In this document: piece by piece, positions 46,022 to 55,388 of the stretch
How the letters are laid out: each line of letters opens with the position of its first letter
Numbering within the stretch: the stretch's first letter is position 1
Assembly: GCF_017813335.1 (NCBI RefSeq)
Contig: NZ_JAGIYY010000004.1
Location: 186,001 to 250,000, forward strand
Direction: 5' to 3'
Source: Tianweitania sediminis
GTDB taxonomy: Bacteria; Pseudomonadota; Alphaproteobacteria; Rhizobiales; Rhizobiaceae
DNA length: 64,000 bases
The notes under the pieces: generated by a model
Told to the model about the DNA's origin: nothing
Database searches by the model: none
The model's input: the letters and a program-made list of their open reading frames with translations, nothing else
Program-made: the position numbers and the translations under genes

Positions 46022-46642
46022 TCAGGAGCTTAAGCTGCGGAAGCTCTCCCGGTGTTTCAAACGAGCCCACCATTTTTCCAGCAGAGGCACCTCTTGAAGC
46101 AAAGCAGCGCCTTCAGGCGCGCGCTTGAAATATTCCAGCATTGGTCCGGCGTGGAGGTCGGCGAGTGTCAGCTGGTTTCCAAGCATCCAAGGTCCTTCCC
46201 TTTTCAGGCGGGACAAAGTTCCCAGGACAAGACGGGCTCGCGGCAAGGCGGCTGCTATCCGCTCTTCGTTGGAAGGGCTGCGCTCACAGCGCTCGACGAA
46301 AACATCCCAAACCAAGGAAGGATAGGCATAAGCATCGAGTAGCCCAATGATCTGGTTCATCACGGCTCGCGCGACCGGCTCGTCGGGCTGGAGAGGCGTT
46401 CCTTCGAATGCCTCATCCACATAGCGCGTGATTGCAGACGTCTCGAAGAGTGTCAGCGCTCCATGTTGGAAGGATGGTATTTTGCCGAACGGGTGGAGCG
46501 TTGCATACCAGTCTGGAGCACCATCTTCGGCGAAGATGTCGATCGGCACTAGCTCGTATCCGACCTTCTTTTCGGCCAGCACCAACTGCGCAATTCGAAC
46601 ATAGACGCTGTACTTCGCACCAAAAAGGCGCGGTGTTTCCAC
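46022..46642 (-). CDS. Glutathione S-transferase family protein
   Basis: A 206-residue GST. The N-terminus RLFGAKYSVYVRIAQLVLAE, the cis-Pro loop GKIPSF, LFETSAITRYVDEAF and the C-terminal LTLADLHAGPMLEYF are all family signatures. A GTG start at 46642 is used; both it and its AAAAGG Shine-Dalgarno sequence lie inside the terminator hairpin of icd, immediately upstream. Later in-frame starts would delete the first beta-strand. Expression may depend on read-through from icd, and the hairpin could hide the start site. Substrate unknown. Confidence 0.82.
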   Translation of the reverse strand: METPRLFGAKYSVYVRIAQLVLAEKKVGYELVPIDIFAEDGAPDWYATLHPFGKIPSFQHGALTLFETSAITRYVDEAFEGTPLQPDEPVARAVMNQIIGLLDAYAYPSLVWDVFVERCERSPSNEERIAAALPRARLVLGTLSRLKREGPWMLGNQLTLADLHAGPMLEYFKRAPEGAALLQEVPLLEKWWARLKHRESFRSLSS

Positions 46643-46652
46643 CGCGCCTTTT
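46622..46652 (-). terminator. Terminator of icd overlapping the next gene's start
   Basis: A perfect 13-bp stem (46623-46635 with 46640-46652), loop of four bases, followed on the minus strand by a run of T. It ends 28 bp downstream of the icd stop. The GTG start of the following GST gene (46640-46642) lies in the stem. Confidence 0.9.
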
Positions 46653-46680
46653 GCTGTTTTCGGCTGTTTCGCGAAGGGGC

Positions 46681-47895
46681 TCAGGCGCCCATCGCCTTCT
46701 GGAGGTTCTCGTCAACCTTGTCGAGGAATCCGGTGGTGGAGAGCCACGGCTGGTCTGGACCGATCAGGAGCGAAAGGTCCTTCGTCATGTGGCCGCTTTC
46801 AACCGTTTGCACGCAGACCCGTTCCAGCGTGTCGGCAAAGCGGGCGAGGTCCGCATTGTCATCGAGCTTCGCGCGATGCGCGAGGCCCCGGGTCCAGGCA
46901 AAGATGGACGCGATGGAGTTGGTGGAAGTCTCCTGGCCCTTCTGGTGCTGGCGGTAGTGACGGGTCACCGTGCCGTGGGCGGCTTCCGCTTCCACCGTCT
47001 TGCCATCGGGCGTCATCAGAACGGAGGTCATGAGACCGAGCGAGCCGAAGCCCTGTGCAACCGTGTCGGACTGCACGTCGCCGTCATAGTTCTTACAGGC
47101 CCAAACATAGCCGCCTGACCACTTCAGCGCCGAGGCGACCATGTCGTCGATCAGGCGGTGCTCGTAGGTTATCTTCTTTTCCTTGAACTGCGCCTCGAAT
47201 TCCTGCTCGTAGACTTCCTGGAAGATGTCCTTGAAGCGGCCGTCATAAGCCTTGAGGATCGTGTTCTTGGTGGACAGGTACACTGGGTAGCCGCGCAGCA
47301 GGCCGTAGTTCAGCGAGGCGCGGGCGAATTCGCGGATCGACTCATCGAGGTTGTACATCGCCATCGCGACGCCAGAACCCGGTGCCTGGAACACTTCGTG
47401 CTCGATGTTCTGGCCGTCTTCGCCTACGAACTTGATGGTCAGCTTGCCCTTGCCGGGAAAGCGGAAGTCGGTTGCGCGATATTGGTCGCCGAAAGCGTGA
47501 CGGCCGACGATGATCGGCTGCGTCCAGCCTGGAACCAGGCGCGGGACGTTCTTCATGATGATCGGCTCGCGGAAGATCACGCCGCCAAGAATGTTGCGGA
47601 TCGTGCCGTTGGGCGACTTCCACATCTTCTTGAGGTTGAATTCCTCGACGCGCTGCTCGTCCGGCGTGATGGTGGCGCATTTCACGCCCACGCCGTGCTT
47701 GGCGATCGCGTTGGCCGAGTCGATCGTTACCTGGTCATCGGTGGCGTCGCGGTTTTCGACGCTGAGATCATAATAGTCGAGCGGAATGTCGAGGTAAGGG
47801 TGGATCAGCTTGTCCTTGATCAGCTGCCAGATGATGCGGGTCATCTCGTCGCCGTCGAGTTCGACAACCGGATTCGCTACTTTGATCTTCGTCAT
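46681..47895 (-). CDS. icd: NADP-dependent isocitrate dehydrogenase
   Basis: TCA-cycle enzyme converting isocitrate to 2-oxoglutarate with NADPH production. The 404-residue protein is of the eukaryote-like homodimeric type found in rhizobia: [14 protein letters not shown] at the start, the phosphate/isocitrate region [10 protein letters not shown] and REPI, the NADP-binding HGTVTRHYR, and metal-binding [20 protein letters not shown]. Length and order match the family. A strong terminator follows. It is divergent from trmJ. Confidence 0.97.
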   Translation of the reverse strand: MTKIKVANPVVELDGDEMTRIIWQLIKDKLIHPYLDIPLDYYDLSVENRDATDDQVTIDSANAIAKHGVGVKCATITPDEQRVEEFNLKKMWKSPNGTIRNILGGVIFREPIIMKNVPRLVPGWTQPIIVGRHAFGDQYRATDFRFPGKGKLTIKFVGEDGQNIEHEVFQAPGSGVAMAMYNLDESIREFARASLNYGLLRGYPVYLSTKNTILKAYDGRFKDIFQEVYEQEFEAQFKEKKITYEHRLIDDMVASALKWSGGYVWACKNYDGDVQSDTVAQGFGSLGLMTSVLMTPDGKTVEAEAAHGTVTRHYRQHQKGQETSTNSIASIFAWTRGLAHRAKLDDNADLARFADTLERVCVQTVESGHMTKDLSLLIGPDQPWLSTTGFLDKVDENLQKAMGA

Positions 47896-48038
47896 GAAAA
47901 GCCTCGTCTTTGGGCAGGAAGGGCGGGTCCGTAGGGAGTGCGGCCCCTATAGCATTCGCTTCCGGCAAGGCAAAGGCGAGCGACGTTTCGTGCAGCGTTT
48001 CCTCCGCAGGCAAAACATGGCACAGGACATCGTCTTCC

Positions 48039-48887
48039 ATGTCGAGCGAGCAGAATGAAGTGAACGGCCCCGCGATCATCCTGGTCGAGCCGCAGATGGG
48101 CGAGAACATCGGCATGGTTGCGCGCGCCATGGCGAATTTCGGCCTGAGCGAGTTGCGTCTTGTTGCGCCGCGTGACGGTTGGCCCAACGAAGCGGCGCGC
48201 GCAACCGCCGCCAAGGCCGATCATGTGATCGACCAGGCCACGGTGTTTCCGACGCTTGAAGAGGCGATTGCTGATCTCACCTACGTGCTCGCAACCACGG
48301 CGCGCCAGCGCGATGGCTTCAAGCCGGTGCTGGCGCCGGTTGAAGCGGCTCCTGTCTTGCGGGCGCGGGAGACAGCGGACGAGCGCACAGGCATTCTGTT
48401 TGGCCGCGAGCGCTTTGGCCTGTCCAATGAAGAAGTAGGGCGCGCCGATGCGATCGTCACGTTCCCGATCGACCCCGCTTTTGCTTCGCTCAACATCGCG
48501 CAGGCCGTTCTTCTGATGGCCTACGAATGGATGAAGTCGGGCCTTGCCACCGAAGCTGACACGCCGTTCCGCGGACCCGACATCACCCCTGCGCCCCGCG
48601 AAGAGCTGCATGGCCTTCTCGACCATCTGGAAACGGCATTGGCCGCACGTGGCTATTTCCGGCCGGAAGCAAAAAAGGAAAAGATGGTGGACCGGCTGCG
48701 CGCCGTGCTCACGCGTCCGGGCTTCACGCTTGGCGAGATCAAGGTTCTGCGGGGCATCGTGTCGTCGCTCGATTACTTCTCGCCCAGTGAGCCGCGCGGC
48801 GTCGGCTATCCGGAGCGCAAGCAGGCGGCAGATACGCCTCGCATGCAAAGGCAGCCGCGGCTCGCCCCCAAGGGCGACGACGCATGA
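48039..48887 (+). CDS. trmJ: tRNA/rRNA 2'-O-methyltransferase TrmJ
   Basis: SPOUT-class enzyme expected to methylate the ribose of tRNA position 32. The 282-residue protein carries the SpoU motifs: [13 protein letters not shown] (motif 1), [15 protein letters not shown] (motif 2) and [22 protein letters not shown] (motif 3, knot). It has a C-terminal extension typical of TrmJ. The ATG at 48039 gives the usual short N-terminus; the upstream open frame lies in the promoter region shared with icd. Its stop overlaps the murI start (ATGA). Confidence 0.9.
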   Translation: MSSEQNEVNGPAIILVEPQMGENIGMVARAMANFGLSELRLVAPRDGWPNEAARATAAKADHVIDQATVFPTLEEAIADLTYVLATTARQRDGFKPVLAPVEAAPVLRARETADERTGILFGRERFGLSNEEVGRADAIVTFPIDPAFASLNIAQAVLLMAYEWMKSGLATEADTPFRGPDITPAPREELHGLLDHLETALAARGYFRPEAKKEKMVDRLRAVLTRPGFTLGEIKVLRGIVSSLDYFSPSEPRGVGYPERKQAADTPRMQRQPRLAPKGDDA

Positions 48888-49699
48888 GCGAGCGTCCGAT
48901 CCTCATGTTCGATTCCGGTGTCGGCGGGCTGACCGTGCTGCGCGAAGCCCGTGTCCTCATGCCGGATCGACGCTTCGTTTACGTGGCCGATGACGCGGCC
49001 TTTCCTTACGGCGACTGGGAAGAAGCAGCGCTGGACGCCCGGATTGTCTCCCTGTTTGGTGACCTTCTCGACCGTTTCACGCCCGAACTGGTGGTGATCC
49101 CGTGCAATACGGCGTCGACGCTTTCGCTCGGCAGCCTGCGTGCCGCTTACCCCGACACGCCGTTCGTAGGCACAGTGCCAGCCATCAAGCCGGCGGCCGA
49201 GCGCACCCGCTCCGGCCTAGTATCCGTTCTCGCTACCCCCGGCACCGTGAAGCGGCAATACACCCGCGACCTGATCACCCAATGGGCGCAGAAATGTCAT
49301 GTGCGCCTGGTCGGAAGCACCCAGCTGGCGCGGTTGGCTGAAACCTACATGCGCGATGGTTTTGTTGACGAGGAAGCCGTCAAGAACGAGATCATGCCCT
49401 GTTTTCTCGAACAGGATGGCAAGCGCACGGACATCGTTGTGCTCGCATGCACCCATTATCCATTTTTGGCAAACCGCATGCGCAAGGTAGCACCCTGGCC
49501 GGTGGACTGGCTCGACCCGGCCGAAGCAATTGCGCGACGCGCGATGACCCTGCTCGACAAGAATGGCGCAGAGAACGCGAGAACTGACGATGCGCCGGAC
49601 GTCGCAACCTTCACGAGCGGCAAGGTCAGTGCGGCGTCCAAGCGCCTGCTTCAGGGGTTCGGCCTGACGCTTGCGGAGGACGTCCGCGTTTCGGGTTGA
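48884..49699 (+). CDS. murI: Glutamate racemase
   Basis: Makes D-glutamate for peptidoglycan. The 271-residue protein has [11 protein letters not shown] at the N-terminus and the two catalytic cysteines in [11 protein letters not shown] and [11 protein letters not shown], about 110 residues apart. It overlaps trmJ by 4 bp and is probably cotranslated with it. Together with the dipeptide epimerase of this window it marks murein precursor supply and recycling. Confidence 0.95.
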   Translation: MSERPILMFDSGVGGLTVLREARVLMPDRRFVYVADDAAFPYGDWEEAALDARIVSLFGDLLDRFTPELVVIPCNTASTLSLGSLRAAYPDTPFVGTVPAIKPAAERTRSGLVSVLATPGTVKRQYTRDLITQWAQKCHVRLVGSTQLARLAETYMRDGFVDEEAVKNEIMPCFLEQDGKRTDIVVLACTHYPFLANRMRKVAPWPVDWLDPAEAIARRAMTLLDKNGAENARTDDAPDVATFTSGKVSAASKRLLQGFGLTLAEDVRVSG

Positions 49700-49718
49700 G
49701 GATCAGTCGAAGGCCGGG

Positions 49719-50366
49719 CTAAGCGGCCTTTCGAGACTGTCTTGCCGCAAACCTTGCGTTCTTTCGCACCGTCGCGACGAAGTGGAGCTGCCGGTCGAAC
49801 ATCGCACCAAATGGCGCAGGATAGATGTTGAGCTGCGGGTCGAGGCGGGTGCTTTCCACACCGATGGCGTCGAAGATCGCGTGCCATTCGCGTCTGGACA
49901 GGTAGTTGTAGGGCAGGCGGACATCATGGCCGCGGTTGCCCACCCAGTCCATGAAGCGCAGCGTCTTGTCTGCCAAGAGGCCGTCGCGAAAATGATCCTT
50001 GATCACCACGCCGCGCCTTGCCACCCGCGCGCATTCCTTCAGAACGGCCGCCGGAGTGTCGGTGTGGTGGAGCACGTCCACGATGGTCACCCAGTCAAAT
50101 GCGTCATCCGCGTACGGGATAGTGACACCATCATAAACCTCCGCCGGAATGGCAACGCTCGGACGCAGGAAGACATCGATGCCGGAAAATGTCAGATCCG
50201 GCTTCATTTCCATCACGGCACGCGCGAGCGTTCCGTCGCCGCAGCCCACGTCGAGCACGCGGCCGTCCTCCAGGTGGTTGGCGAGATGGCCGGCGAGAAC
50301 ACGGATCCGCCGGTTGAACACGGCTGCCGCATGCACGGAGTTGAGCGCCTGCTTCGCTATTGCCAT
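49719..50366 (-). CDS. Class I SAM-dependent methyltransferase
   Basis: A 215-residue methyltransferase of the Methyltransf_11/UbiE type. The SAM-binding motif VLDVGCGDGTLA lies near residue 38, an acidic loop (FSGIDV) near 58, and FDWVTIVDVLHHTD (motif II) near 90. The substrate is unknown; the C-terminal part (HDVRLPYNYLSRREW) is reminiscent of lipid or small-molecule methyltransferases. The ATG at 50366 follows GGGAGC; the longer open frame upstream runs into the rpsD leader and is rejected. Confidence 0.85.
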   Translation of the reverse strand: MAIAKQALNSVHAAAVFNRRIRVLAGHLANHLEDGRVLDVGCGDGTLARAVMEMKPDLTFSGIDVFLRPSVAIPAEVYDGVTIPYADDAFDWVTIVDVLHHTDTPAAVLKECARVARRGVVIKDHFRDGLLADKTLRFMDWVGNRGHDVRLPYNYLSRREWHAIFDAIGVESTRLDPQLNIYPAPFGAMFDRQLHFVATVRKNARFAARQSRKAA

Positions 50367-50464
50367 GGGTTCTGCTCCCGAAAGCTGCTTGATCCTTGCG
50401 CCCACGCTACCGCAGCGGCAATGAAGGAAAGGTTTGCAGCGTTGCGACCTGTCCGGCCGAGCTG

Positions 50465-50493
50465 TTGACTTCAACCGGCTAAGCGACTAATCA
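50465..50493 (+). promoter_or_regulatory. rpsD: Candidate sigma70 promoter of rpsD
   Basis: TTGACT (50465-50470), a 17-bp spacer and TAATCA (50488-50493) lie in the 295-bp gap between the methyltransferase and rpsD genes. It predicts a leader of about 160 nt containing the stem-loop at 50544-50574. Confidence 0.55.
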
Positions 50494-50543
50494 CGCGCCA
50501 ACGCCGGGCAGAGATGCTCGGTGTTTTATTTGACGTGTCCCGT

Positions 50544-50574
50544 GGACCTCTTCACCGCAGTGCGTGAAGGGTCC
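50544..50574 (+). promoter_or_regulatory. Stem-loop in the rpsD leader
   Basis: A stem of 11 bp with one bulged T (50544-50555 with 50564-50574) and an 8-nt loop, without a T tract. It lies in the predicted 5' leader of rpsD. It could be a regulatory structure, for example for S4 autocontrol, but no known leader motif was recognised. Confidence 0.4.
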
Positions 50575-50661
50575 TGTCGAACTGCCGCAGGCGGTTAGAG
50601 GAGGGCGCGTTTCCTTGACCTGTTGCGTGAGCAGCGGGTTCTAACCTGTTGAGGAAATGCG

Positions 50662-51279
50662 ATGAGCAAGCGCGAATCCGCGAAGTATAAGATTGACCGC
50701 CGTTTGGGTGAAAATCTTTGGGGTCGCCCGAAGTCCCCGGTCAACAAGCGTGAATATGGTCCCGGTCAGCATGGCCAGCGCCGCAAGGGCAAGATCTCCG
50801 ATTTCGGTCTTCAGCTGCGCGCCAAGCAGAAGCTGAAGGGCTACTACGGCGACATCTCAGAGAAGCAGTTCCGCAAGACCTACGAGGAAGCCAACCGCCG
50901 CAAGGGCGATACCTCGGAAAACCTGATCGGCCTTCTCGAGTCGCGTCTCGATGCGATCGTATTCCGGTCGAAGTTCGTTCCGACCATCTGGGCTGCCCGC
51001 CAGTTCATCAACCACGGCCACGTGAAGGTGAATGGCGTTCGCGTCAACATCGGTTCCTATCGCTGCAATGCCGGCGACGTCATCGAAGTTCGCGAAAAGT
51101 CGAAGCAAATGGTGATGGTTCTTGAGGCCGTGCAGCTCGCCGAGCGCGACGTGCCGGATTACATCGAAGCCGATCACAACAAGATGGTGGCGACTTACCA
51201 GCGCGTTCCGGGCCTGGGCGACGTTCCTTTCGCCGTTCAGATGGAACCGAACCTGGTGGTCGAGTTCTATTCCCGCTAA
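50662..51279 (+). CDS. rpsD: 30S ribosomal protein S4
   Basis: Primary 16S rRNA-binding protein of the small subunit. The 205-residue protein has the N-terminal [21 protein letters not shown] of alphaproteobacterial S4 and a C-terminal S4 RNA-binding domain ([19 protein letters not shown]). GAGGAAA lies just before the ATG. It is monocistronic between its own promoter and the terminator at 51311, unlike the alpha operon arrangement of E. coli. Confidence 0.98.
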   Translation: MSKRESAKYKIDRRLGENLWGRPKSPVNKREYGPGQHGQRRKGKISDFGLQLRAKQKLKGYYGDISEKQFRKTYEEANRRKGDTSENLIGLLESRLDAIVFRSKFVPTIWAARQFINHGHVKVNGVRVNIGSYRCNAGDVIEVREKSKQMVMVLEAVQLAERDVPDYIEADHNKMVATYQRVPGLGDVPFAVQMEPNLVVEFYSR

Positions 51280-51310
51280 AACGCGACGGCATCTTGCCGT
51301 TGCAGGCTTG

Positions 51311-51335
51311 GGCCGCGCTTTCCAGCGCGGCCTTT
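51311..51335 (+). terminator. Rho-independent terminator after rpsD
   Basis: A 9-bp stem (51311-51319 with 51324-51332), loop TTCC, followed by TTTGTGCTTT. Confidence 0.85.
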
Positions 51336-51399
51336 GTGCTTTAGGGGCTTGGGCGACCGTTTCATCGTCGTCGCCAACGATGCTCAAGGGGAAGCCCGG

Positions 51400-52266
51400 A
51401 TGAACCTTCATGTCGCGCCAGATCCAGCCGTGTCGTTTGACGACGCCGCCTGCCATCCAATGTTCCGCGACGTGCCGGGATCCGTCGGTTTCAACAAGCT
51501 CCGCAAGCGTTTGTTGCGCAATGTTCGCCAGGCACTTGAAGACTTTGCGATGGCGAAACCCGGCGACCGCTGGCTGGTCGCGTTATCCGGCGGCAAGGAT
51601 TCCTATGGCCTCCTCGCCCTGCTTCTTGATCTGAAATGGCGCGGACTGCTGCCGGTCGAGCTTGTTGCATGCAACCTTGATCAGGGCCAGCCGAACTTCC
51701 CCAAGCACATCCTGCCGGACTACCTCGCCCACCATGGCGTTCCGCATCGGATTGAATACCAGGACACCTATTCGGTGGTGACGGACAAGCTGCCGGAAAC
51801 GAGCACCTATTGCTCGCTCTGTTCACGGCTGCGCCGCGGCCACCTTTATCGGGTAGCGCGGGAGGAAGGCTGCCAGGCGCTGGTGCTTGGCCATCACCGC
51901 GAAGACATCCTTGAAACCTTTTTCCTGAACCTCTTTCATGGGGGCCGACTGGCTGCGATGCCGCCGAAGCTGCTCAACGACGAGGGCGACCTGCTGGTTC
52001 TGCGGCCGCTCAGCTACTGCGCCGAAAGCGATATGAGCAAGCTGGCGGAAGCCATGGCTTTCCCCATCATCCCTTGTGATCTTTGCGGCAGCCAGGACGG
52101 CCTTCAGCGCAACGCCATGAAGGCGATGCTGGCCGACATTGAGGCCCGGATGCCGGGGCGCAAGGACACCATGATCCGCGCGATGACGAATGTGCGGCCG
52201 AGCCATCTGCTCGACCGTAGCCTGTTTGATTTCGCCGCTTTGTCGCCCACCCAAGGGGGTCAGTGA
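51400..52266 (+). CDS. ttcA: tRNA 2-thiocytidine biosynthesis protein TtcA
   Basis: Thiolates cytidine 32 of tRNA using ATP and an Fe-S cluster. The 288-residue protein has the PP-loop [12 protein letters not shown] near residue 66, a CxxC pair in [12 protein letters not shown] and a further Cys pair in PCDLCGS, which together ligate the cluster, plus [17 protein letters not shown]. The ATG at 51400 gives the usual N-terminal length; an earlier in-frame start at 51334 falls within the rpsD terminator. Its 3' end overlaps the convergent MFS gene by 7 bp. TtcA and TrmJ, both in this window, modify the same tRNA position. Confidence 0.94.
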   Translation: MNLHVAPDPAVSFDDAACHPMFRDVPGSVGFNKLRKRLLRNVRQALEDFAMAKPGDRWLVALSGGKDSYGLLALLLDLKWRGLLPVELVACNLDQGQPNFPKHILPDYLAHHGVPHRIEYQDTYSVVTDKLPETSTYCSLCSRLRRGHLYRVAREEGCQALVLGHHREDILETFFLNLFHGGRLAAMPPKLLNDEGDLLVLRPLSYCAESDMSKLAEAMAFPIIPCDLCGSQDGLQRNAMKAMLADIEARMPGRKDTMIRAMTNVRPSHLLDRSLFDFAALSPTQGGQ

Positions 52267-53540
52267 CCGCCCCCCACAACCGGCTCGATGGGTTGGCTGA
52301 CGGTTCTGAACAGTTTGCCGCGTTCGGCGATCAGGACGAGGCAGAGCGCGATGACGCCAACGGTAAGGAAGCCGATGATCATCGGCTGAACCGTGCCGTC
52401 AAAAGCCTGGCCGATATAAGCCCCGATCAGCGCGCCTCCGAGCGTCGTCACGAAGCCCTGCACGGAAGAGGCCATGCCTGCGAGGTGGCCGAGCGGCTCC
52501 ATCGCCAGGGCGCCGAAGTTGGAGCCGATCCAGCCGAACTGGAACATGCAGGCTCCAAAAAAGATCACGAACAGCCAAAGCGGCATCGGACCGGCGAGGG
52601 AGGCTAGGTACCAGAGGGCGCTGACAAGGACGAAGCCGCACAGCGCTCCATGCGACAAGCGGCGCATTCCTAGGTGACCCACGAGACGTGAATTGAGGAA
52701 GGACGAAACCGCCATCATTCCCGCGATTGCCGCAAACAACAGCGGGAACCACACGCCCAAACCATACACCCCAACATAGATCTGCTGCGCGGAGTTGATA
52801 AACCCGAACAGCGCGCCGAACACGAAGGTCGACGCCAGCGAGTACCAGAGGGACATGCGATTGGTGACCACGATGCGGAAGCCGCTGGTAATCGAGTTCA
52901 AGGTAAGGGCGCGGGTGTTTTCGGGGCGCAGTGTTTCGGGCAGGCGCGTTCCCAGCCAGAACAGCGCGGTCGCTCCAAGCACCGCCATGAACACGAAGAT
53001 CATGTGCCAGTCGGCAAACAGCATCACGCCTTGTCCCAGACTCGGCGCAACCACCGGGATGACCATGAAGACCATGAAGATCAGCGACATGACTTCAGCC
53101 ATGGCCCGTCCACCGAACACGTCGCGGACGATCGACACGACGATGACGCGTGTGGACGCGGCCCCAATGCCCTGAAGGACACGCAAAAGAAGCAGCGCTT
53201 CGAAAGTGGGCGCGAAGGCCGCGGCGAAGGCTGCCACGACATAGGTGGAGATCCCCAGCAACAGCGGAATCCTTCGGCCAAAGCGGTCGGAGATGGGGCC
53301 GAAGGCGAGCTGTGCCACGGCGAATCCGAGGAGATAGGCCGTGATTACGAACTGCCGGTTATTTTCGCTTTCAACGCCCAGGCTGGCGCCGATCTGCTGC
53401 AGACCGGGCAGCATGATGTCGATCGCCAGCGCGTTCAAAGCCATGATCGCCGCACAAAGGGCAATGAATTCCATTCGGCCGATGCGTCGCTTTCCGTCCT
53501 GCGCGACGTAAGCCGTTGCAGCCGCAACAGGTTGATCCAT
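52260..53540 (-). CDS. Bcr/CflA-family drug-resistance MFS transporter
   Basis: A 426-residue 12-helix efflux carrier. MFS motif A between helices 2 and 3 reads [15 protein letters not shown] and motif C follows in helix 5 ([11 protein letters not shown]). The start [17 protein letters not shown] is typical of the Bcr/CflA subfamily (bicyclomycin, chloramphenicol export). The actual substrate is unknown. The ATG at 53540 places about 20 residues before helix 1; the longer frame to 53633 would include the grxD terminator. Confidence 0.88.
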   Translation of the reverse strand: MDQPVAAATAYVAQDGKRRIGRMEFIALCAAIMALNALAIDIMLPGLQQIGASLGVESENNRQFVITAYLLGFAVAQLAFGPISDRFGRRIPLLLGISTYVVAAFAAAFAPTFEALLLLRVLQGIGAASTRVIVVSIVRDVFGGRAMAEVMSLIFMVFMVIPVVAPSLGQGVMLFADWHMIFVFMAVLGATALFWLGTRLPETLRPENTRALTLNSITSGFRIVVTNRMSLWYSLASTFVFGALFGFINSAQQIYVGVYGLGVWFPLLFAAIAGMMAVSSFLNSRLVGHLGMRRLSHGALCGFVLVSALWYLASLAGPMPLWLFVIFFGACMFQFGWIGSNFGALAMEPLGHLAGMASSVQGFVTTLGGALIGAYIGQAFDGTVQPMIIGFLTVGVIALCLVLIAERGKLFRTVSQPIEPVVGGGH

Positions 53541-53611
53541 AGGATGTCCAATCAAGTATGCACTGCGCCCCGGCGGGTCGCCGGGAAAGGATGAAAAGAA
53601 TCGGGTAAGCG

Positions 53612-53640
53612 CAAAAGGAGCGCGTATGGCCATACGCGCC
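53612..53640 (-). terminator. Probable terminator of grxD
   Basis: A 20-bp perfect palindrome (53620-53639), forming an 8-bp stem with a GGCC loop, is followed on the minus strand by TCCTTTTGCG. It lies about 60 bp after the grxD stop. Confidence 0.6.
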
Positions 53641-53702
53641 CCGATTGCGATCAGAATATTACAAGTATGGTCAGCGCCGCTGGTCCAGCCGCGCAGATCT
53701 TG

Positions 53703-54035
53703 TTAGGCAGCCTTTGCGGCAACACCCTTTTCGTTCAGGAAGGTCTGCAATTCGCCCGCCTGAAACATTTCGCGGATGATGTCGCAGCCGCCGACGAACT
53801 CGCCCTTCACGTATAGCTGCGGAATGGTCGGCCACTGGGAATATTCCTTAATGCCCTGCCGCAACTCGTCGGAGGTGAGGATATTCACGCCCTTGTAGTC
53901 GATCTCGAGATAATCGAGGATCTGAACCACTTGGCCGGAAAAGCCGCACTGGGGGAACCCCGGCGTTCCCTTCATGAAAAGAACAACGTCGTTGCTCTTC
54001 ACTTCATTGTCGATGAACTGGTTGATGGCGGTCAT
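53703..54035 (-). CDS. grxD: Monothiol glutaredoxin, CGFS type
   Basis: Fe-S cluster carrier/regulator of the Grx4/Grx5 family. The 110-residue protein has the CGFS active site (FPQCGFSGQ, Cys at residue 30), the WPTIPQLYVKGEF cis-Pro region and GGCDIIREMF, all binding glutathione and a bridging [2Fe-2S] cluster. The bolA gene lies 1.35 kb upstream on the same strand; CGFS glutaredoxins form [2Fe-2S] heterodimers with BolA proteins, and the two genes are often neighbours. A HAD gene and a secreted-protein gene separate them here. Confidence 0.95.
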   Translation of the reverse strand: MTAINQFIDNEVKSNDVVLFMKGTPGFPQCGFSGQVVQILDYLEIDYKGVNILTSDELRQGIKEYSQWPTIPQLYVKGEFVGGCDIIREMFQAGELQTFLNEKGVAAKAA

Positions 54036-54132
54036 CAGGGGGTCCTTTCACTGCCGGGTTGAAGGCCCGGTGTCAAACATCTGCGCTTATGTAAGCCACG
54101 CCTTGGCCGGAAGCAACGCCGCCGCGAGGCGG

Positions 54133-54675
54133 CTATTGCGAAGGGTCACAGCGCGTGTTGTTGCTCGCAGTGGCGGTGGCAGTCGCGAAGTCGAAGCGTG
54201 TTTCCACGGCAATGTCCGCGCCGAACCCGTCGGCCTTGTACTCTTCGAACTGCGGACAATTTGCCGGCGTCCCTTCATCGATGCGCTCCCAGAACGTGGC
54301 ACCGGTCGCGTCAATAACGGCTTCATCTGAAAGCGCGTCGAGCACGATGTCGCGCGCGTCGAGATCGTAGATGACAAGTTGACCCTGTGGTCCCCACGAG
54401 CGCCGCATGATCAGATAGCGGTCGGTGATTGCCTCGAAGTGGAAGGGGTCGTCCTCCGATCCAACGACGAAATCGGCCTCCGCTTCCTTGAATTTGCAGC
54501 CCGCTGCTGCCGAGCCGTTTGTACCGGCCTTCACGGCAAAGCGCGTGCCGATGCCCTCGGTGTTTTCCACCTCCAGGACATCATAACCGGCCACGGAATG
54601 GCAGGTGGGCTCTTCCGCCCACGCTGGAGCGGCAAGGACAGCAAGCAAAGGCAAGCCAAAAAGAACACTGCGCAC
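54133..54675 (-). CDS. Exported protein of unknown function
   Basis: A 180-residue protein with a signal peptide (LFGLPLLAVLAAPAWA-E). The acidic mature part has four readable Cys (PTCHSVAG, AGCKFKE, ANCPQFE, NTRCDPSQ), likely two disulfides in the periplasm, with probable beta-rich phrases between. I do not recognise the family. The GTG at 54675 is preferred because GAGGG sits 5 nt upstream; a TTG at 54687 overlapping the HAD stop is the alternative. It is in the pur-bolA-grxD run, 8 bp after the HAD gene. Confidence 0.7.
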   Translation of the reverse strand: MRSVLFGLPLLAVLAAPAWAEEPTCHSVAGYDVLEVENTEGIGTRFAVKAGTNGSAAAGCKFKEAEADFVVGSEDDPFHFEAITDRYLIMRRSWGPQGQLVIYDLDARDIVLDALSDEAVIDATGATFWERIDEGTPANCPQFEEYKADGFGADIAVETRFDFATATATASNNTRCDPSQ

Positions 54676-54683
54676 GGAAGCCC

Positions 54684-55379
54684 TCAAAGATAATCCACGA
54701 TGTCTTCGCCACCGTCCTCCGCAACGCTGCCTTCGGCAAGCGGTGAGGCACCGGCTATCCCCAGTCGGTCCGCGATCCAAGGGTGATCGGTGAAGTCCTT
54801 GAGGTCGTGGTACAGCACCGTTTCCCATCCGGCGCTGCCGGCGGCCGCAATGACGCGCTCGGAATCGTCGAAGATCAACGGCGCTTCGGCGTCTCCGCCG
54901 ACGACCTCCTCGACCTTTGTATAATAAGCGGCGTCGCTCTTGCTCACGCCAAGACGTGCGGCATGGAACATGTCGTCGAAGTAGTGCCTCAAGCCGACTT
55001 CGTTCCACAGGTGAAAGGCGCGGATGTGTTCTTGGTTGGTGGCGATGTAGAGCGCCGCGTCGCTCCGCGTCCGCAGCCGACGGATCAGGTTCAGCAGCGG
55101 CAAGTTGATATGCGTGTCGCGCATCAGCCAGTAGGACAGGAAGTCCAGCGACGAACCCACATAGCCAATGGTTGGCAGATAGGCGTCCAGTTCGGTGATG
55201 ATCGAGGTCTGGCCGAGCATCGCGGCGTTGAAGCGGGTTTCGAAAAACCCGTTCAGCTGTTCCGGCGCAATACCAACATCTTCCAGGAGATGGTCGTCCC
55301 ACCGACGTCGCTTGGCGGGATCGGGATGAAAGAAGCTGTGGAGCAGCACGCCGTCCACATCGAAGAAGACGGCGCGCAT
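54684..55379 (-). CDS. HAD-superfamily hydrolase
   Basis: A 231-residue haloacid-dehalogenase-type phosphatase. Motif I is FFDVDGVLLH (nucleophile Asp at residue 7, second Asp at 9). Motif II is the Thr in YIATNQEH, the motif III Lys lies near VSKSDAAYY, and motif IV is LIFDDSE. A helical cap lies between motifs I and II. The substrate is unknown. It starts 9 bp after bolA and ends 8 bp before the next gene, so it belongs to the same transcript. Confidence 0.85.
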   Translation of the reverse strand: MRAVFFDVDGVLLHSFFHPDPAKRRRWDDHLLEDVGIAPEQLNGFFETRFNAAMLGQTSIITELDAYLPTIGYVGSSLDFLSYWLMRDTHINLPLLNLIRRLRTRSDAALYIATNQEHIRAFHLWNEVGLRHYFDDMFHAARLGVSKSDAAYYTKVEEVVGGDAEAPLIFDDSERVIAAAGSAGWETVLYHDLKDFTDHPWIADRLGIAGASPLAEGSVAEDGGEDIVDYL

Positions 55380-55388
55380 GGGCGTTGC

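Noticed and set aside
54676-55302. Upstream extension of the exported-protein frame across the HAD gene
   Set aside because: It lies in another frame of the HAD coding sequence and would bury the signal peptide inside the protein.
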